This document shows, piece by piece, positions 62,918 through 64,000 of a DNA stretch of 64,000 nucleotides. The notes under the pieces are model-generated. The model searched no databases. It was not told where the DNA came from and was given only the letters and a program-made list of their open reading frames with translations. The position numbers were made by a program, and so were the translations under genes. Within the stretch, counting starts at the first letter, position 1. Every line of letters starts with the position of its first letter. This stretch comes from Myxocyprinus asiaticus. Its lineage: Eukaryota > Chordata > Actinopteri > Cypriniformes > Catostomidae. Location of the stretch: the NCBI RefSeq assembly GCF_019703515.2, contig NC_059363.1, forward strand, positions 2,330,317 to 2,394,316, given 5' to 3'.

Positions 62918-63315
62918 AGTGGGGCCTGGGTAGCTCAGTGGTAAAAGACACTGGCTACCACCCCTGGAGTTCACTAGCTCACTAGTTCAAATCCCAGGGT
63001 GTGCTGAGTGACTCCAGTCAGGTCTCCTAAGCAATCAAATTGGCCCGGTTGCTAGGGAGGGTAGAGTCACATGGGGTAACCTCCTCATGGTCGCTATAAT
63101 GTGGTTCATTCTCAGTGGGGCACATGGTGAGTTGAGCGTGGATGCTGGCATGAAGCCTCCACACGCACTATGCCACGTGATAAGATGCGCAGATTGATGG
63201 TCTCAGACACGGAATTCATCCTCCACCACCCGGATTGAGGTGAATCACTACACAACCACAAGGACTCAAAAGTGCACTGGGAATTGGGCATTCCAAATTG
63301 GGTGAAAAAATAAAT
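62918..63315 (+). mobile_element. tRNA-headed SINE, copy 7
   Basis: Head GGGGCCTGGGTAGCTCAGTG, B-box-like AGTTCAAATCC, body with a few internal deletions (for example near 63150). Flanked by an exact 17-bp duplication AAAAATCATCACTATAT at 62901-62917 and 63316-63332. Confidence 0.93.
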
Positions 63316-63883
63316 AAAAAATCATCACTATATTTACACTGGCAAGAGGTTACAGGGAATTTACATATAGAAGTGTTAAAGGTACAGTAGCACATCCAGT
63401 GTGTTTAAAAATCACTAACATTAATTTTTCCTCAGCAGGCATCACTAACATGTTACAGTTTTCAACACCAACTTTAAACTTCGCAATGTTACGACTTTGT
63501 TTTATGCCTGGAGTAGATAACAGCGAGAGCTTAGAGGACTCCAATCAGAGACAGGAAGACAGTAATGGGTAAATCTGGCAGAAATATAAAATTAAAGCAA
63601 TCTTCACTCTGTTATCAGGATAAAAGACTTCAGGATGAGTATGTGTTGTTTTTGAAACTCTATGTGACATTCATGCTCATGCATTCATGAAAACAAAATT
63701 ACAAAAAGTGTTGATCATCTCAATTTACTGTTGTGGATGACACTTTCTTTGAAGAATATCAGAAGCATTAAAAGTAGCATTAAAAATGCAAGCTCACTGG
63801 TGTCAGTCTAAAAATGATGATTTAAAATATAGAGTACTTTAAAAGCTTAAGTGTGTCACTATAAAAGAATGATGTGAGAGAAC

Positions 63884-63978
63884 CTTTCTGGGTCTGAGCG
63901 AATCTTCCTCACAAATCTCTTCCTCACAAATCAGACATCCATGAATCTGCTCGGGATGAGCCTCATTTAACAGCTCTG
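63884..63978 (-). other. Candidate exon, possibly PLCB4 X-Y linker
   Basis: A good acceptor (TTTCTCTCTGTAG) and donor (AAAG|GTTCTC) bound 95 nt with a 31-codon open frame, ELLNEAHPEQIHGCLICEEE and ICEEDSLRPRK. Being on the - strand upstream of the Y-box exon, and with NEAHPE recalling the EEEAHPE of the PLCB4 X-Y linker, it may belong to PLCB4. The rest does not match, and a 15-bp unit (ATTTGTGAGGAAGA) is duplicated. Could be chance. Confidence 0.28.
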
Positions 63979-64000
63979 CTACAGAGAGAAACAATATATT

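Overview
The window is vertebrate nuclear DNA, almost certainly from a cyprinid fish. It is AT-rich and packed with teleost repeats: a tRNA-headed SINE, Tc1/mariner elements, hAT-like elements, an L2-type LINE, long microsatellites, and a family of hairpin elements starting TTAAAGGGATAGTTCACCC. It has no bacterial-type operons. The only host genes I can recognise are two multi-exon genes in convergent orientation, and both look dead.

Left part (about 2.8-11.3 kb, + strand): four exons of a haem peroxidase, best matched to thyroid peroxidase (TPO). They carry 1-nt frameshifts, TAG and TGA stops, a lost splice donor, a short deletion that removes the conserved FWWEN tail, and loss of a conserved Cys. 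Right part (about 42.7-59.3 kb, - strand): twelve exons of phospholipase C beta 4 (PLCB4), covering the catalytic Y box, the C2 domain and the C-terminal coiled coil. Most splice sites remain readable, but there are at least four frameshifts, two in-frame TGA codons, and an Arg-to-His change at a substrate-binding position. Arg codons are often the ones lost, which suggests CpG decay.

TPO is normally a single essential gene. Finding both neighbours broken in one block suggests a second intact copy elsewhere. My inference is a fractionated homeologous segment in a polyploid cyprinid (common carp, goldfish or a similar lineage).

The rest is transposon-derived. Seven copies of one SINE occur (7.2, 14.0, 30.5, 36.0, 39.7, 45.7 and 62.9 kb), five of them with clear target-site duplications. 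One Tc1-like element (25.5-26.8 kb) has near-perfect short terminal repeats and an uninterrupted DD34E transposase reading frame, making it the only intact coding region in the window. A degraded L2-type LINE (51.2-54.4 kb) sits inside a PLCB4 intron. Two hAT-like elements have exact 8-bp duplications (15.6-17.1 and 34.4-34.8 kb). A roughly 650-bp GA tract lies at 19.4-20.0 kb. The 11.4-42.7 kb stretch between the two gene relics holds repeats and unassigned AT-rich DNA; I found no other host gene there.
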